Part shown: piece after piece, positions 46,175-47,345 of the stretch
Layout: each line of letters begins with the position of its first letter
Numbering within the stretch: position 1 is the first letter of the stretch
Source: a virus
IMG/VR virus record: IMGVR_UViG_3300009788_000038
Span: 1 to 47,345 of that record
Strand: one strand, 5' to 3'
DNA length: 47,345 bases
Made by a program: the position numbers and the translations under genes
Notes under the pieces: generated by a model
Databases searched by the model: none
What the model was told of the DNA's origin: nothing
Seen by the model: the letters and a program-made list of their open reading frames with translations, nothing else

Positions 46175-47146
46175 TTAGATACATTCGATTTTGATAATTT
46201 TCGATTCGTCCATGCGGATAGCATTCATTCCGACACGCGCGGAAATTTGCCATATCTGCTTGCGAGGAAGCCAGTCCACGTTGAAAATAGGACTTTCATG
46301 GCGGGCGAATAACATGGTTTCGTTAGTGAAAACAGGAAGCTCATAGACACTGGTATCACCGTCTATGTCATTAGTCGAACCAATAACGATTCGGTTGGTC
46401 TTCCTGAACTTAAATCCCATATACTCATTTACAACGCCAGCTACGAGAGATTTGAGCATACTGGTATCAATAGACTGAGTTTCGGCCTCTCTGAGCAAGT
46501 CAGACGCCTGTTTGGGGGCGATAGCGATGTTGAACATGGCATCAGGATCGTTTTCAAGCTCTTCAAGAGCCTGCCGAGATAGAATCAGCTTCTCTATCGT
46601 AAGACCTGTTGATACACCACCTACTGTATAGTCGGATTGGACATCGTGAACTATCGTTCTGCCGCCTGTCGTAATCCTTGTAGAATAGACATAGATAGTG
46701 TCTGAAAGAACAGCTGTATCGTCACCCGGACTCTTACCAGCCCTTACATCAGCGAAGAAAGCATCGGTAATAGTCTTGTTCTCTTTTCTGATTACAGCCT
46801 TGGCAAGTGCCCCCATATAAGCAGAAGTAGGGTCGGTGTGAAGAGCGATGTCATCTTCCTTATCGACGAAAATCCCCTTACGGGCGAATTTAGGTGTTAT
46901 CCACCTCTTGTTGTGTACCATGTCCTCGATGGGAATGTCCTCGAACCGGGTCTCTTTGTCGTCAAGCTCAATGTCACCAACGAAGTCGTAAGACTGGAAC
47001 TCCCCTGTGATTCGCTCTTCACGAACAAGACCCGTGTAAATAGGTCTCCGCTCCTGAAGGATTGCCTCGTACCCCGTAGTCCAGGCATTGTAGAATGCCT
47101 CAGTGTAACCACGGGTTGTATTGGTATTGGTATTGATGTCAGCCAT
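46175..47146 (-). CDS. Major capsid protein
   Basis: The 323-residue protein (MADINTNTNTTRGYTEAFYN...) has the features of a HK97-fold podovirus coat: an N-arm, an FEDIPIEDMVHNKRWITPKF segment, and a C-terminal ESPIFNVDWLPRKQIWQISA with RVGMNAIRMDESKIIKIECI. It follows the scaffold gene across the circular junction. AGGAGGCCAATAAA, the strongest ribosome site here, precedes the ATG. Confidence 0.88.
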   Translation of the reverse strand: MADINTNTNTTRGYTEAFYNAWTTGYEAILQERRPIYTGLVREERITGEFQSYDFVGDIELDDKETRFEDIPIEDMVHNKRWITPKFARKGIFVDKEDDIALHTDPTSAYMGALAKAVIRKENKTITDAFFADVRAGKSPGDDTAVLSDTIYVYSTRITTGGRTIVHDVQSDYTVGGVSTGLTIEKLILSRQALEELENDPDAMFNIAIAPKQASDLLREAETQSIDTSMLKSLVAGVVNEYMGFKFRKTNRIVIGSTNDIDGDTSVYELPVFTNETMLFARHESPIFNVDWLPRKQIWQISARVGMNAIRMDESKIIKIECI

Positions 47147-47160
47147 TTTATTGGCCTCCT

Positions 47161-47197
47161 AAAAAAGTAACATTTACGGTTTACGCTCAGGTTACCT
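47161..47197 (-). terminator. Terminator-like hairpin abutting capsid ribosome site
   Basis: AGGTAAC (47191-47197) pairs with GTTACTT (47165-47171), seven pairs with one G-U, followed by six U residues that join straight onto AGGAGG of the capsid gene. A seven-residue ORF (MVSNEVT) overlaps the first arm. It resembles the arrangement at 17376-17466 and 20737-20775. Confidence 0.6.
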
Positions 47198-47222
47198 CGT
47201 TAGAGACCATTGCTTTCAGCTT

Positions 47223-47345
47223 ACGGCTGACAGTCGGGCGGAATACCGCCATTGACGGGGCTAATAGCTTATCCGTCTTGTATTCTTTTCGGAGCTTGCT
47301 CCGAATTACCAACTATAGTACAAAGTTCCATATACCTTTTCATTA
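47223..47345. repeat. Terminal direct repeat, right copy
   Basis: Identical to bases 1-123. With the left copy it shows the contig closes on itself or has a short terminal repeat. Confidence 0.95.

Noticed and set aside
1-47345. CRISPR arrays, insertion sequences, rRNA
   Set aside because: No regularly spaced repeats, transposase-like genes with inverted ends, or rRNA segments were seen.

Overview
The window looks like one complete genome of a tailed phage (Caudoviricetes) with podovirus-type virion genes. The first 123 bases recur exactly as the last 123 bases (1-123 = 47223-47345), so it reads as a circle of about 47,222 bp, or as a molecule with a short direct terminal repeat. The scaffold gene at 47-928 is followed across that junction by the major capsid gene at 46175-47146. 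The host cannot be named. Sigma70-type promoters (TTGACA/TAGAAT and TTGACT/TATAAT with 17-base spacers), strong AAGGAG ribosome sites and a possible lipoprotein spanin pair point to a bacterium, probably with two membranes. I infer an uncultured, metagenome-derived phage.

Layout. Nearly everything is transcribed leftward (minus strand). In transcription order the head and packaging block is terminase large subunit (7691 to 6105), small zinc-ribbon and basic proteins, a beta-helix spike-like protein, portal, scaffold, then across the junction major capsid, two tandem copies of a small virion protein, tail tubular A-like and B-like proteins, a GNAT-like protein, three ejection or internal virion proteins (197, 541 and 1470 aa) and a YadA-like tail fibre. 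This is the gene order of T7-like and P22-like podoviruses. From 31 to 15.5 kb lie a possible spanin pair, many small genes and a recombination/DNA-metabolism block: an ERF annealing protein, a YqaJ-type exonuclease, a NinB-like protein, two PD-(D/E)XK-type nucleases, a small cytosine methyltransferase, two related HNH endonucleases and a radical-SAM-like Gp37/Gp68 protein. From 12.9 to 7.8 kb there is another set of tiny, often ATGA-coupled genes, including a DNA-binding protein that may be the small terminase.

The rightward genes are one early-looking cluster (13624-15541) behind a near-consensus sigma70 promoter, one HNH gene (29552-30055) and one small gene with its own strong promoter (30591-30914).

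Between the divergent arms (12938-13579) sits an unusual unit. A leftward promoter drives about 330 nt of helix-rich DNA without a convincing gene, then a tRNA with CAU anticodon, then an 18-bp intrinsic terminator. I consider this the best candidate for an undescribed element (a structured phage RNA). Other notable features are terminator-like hairpins placed directly in front of ribosome sites, several threaded by short ORFs; a possible RNA switch or pseudoknot at 13979-14044; an in-frame amber codon in an otherwise coherent small gene; sugar-binding-like domains inserted into both tail tubular proteins; and a strong G-quadruplex motif. I found no integrase, repressor, DNA polymerase, helicase, primase, RNA polymerase or clear endolysin, so replication and lysis functions are either host-supplied or hidden among the many unknown small genes.
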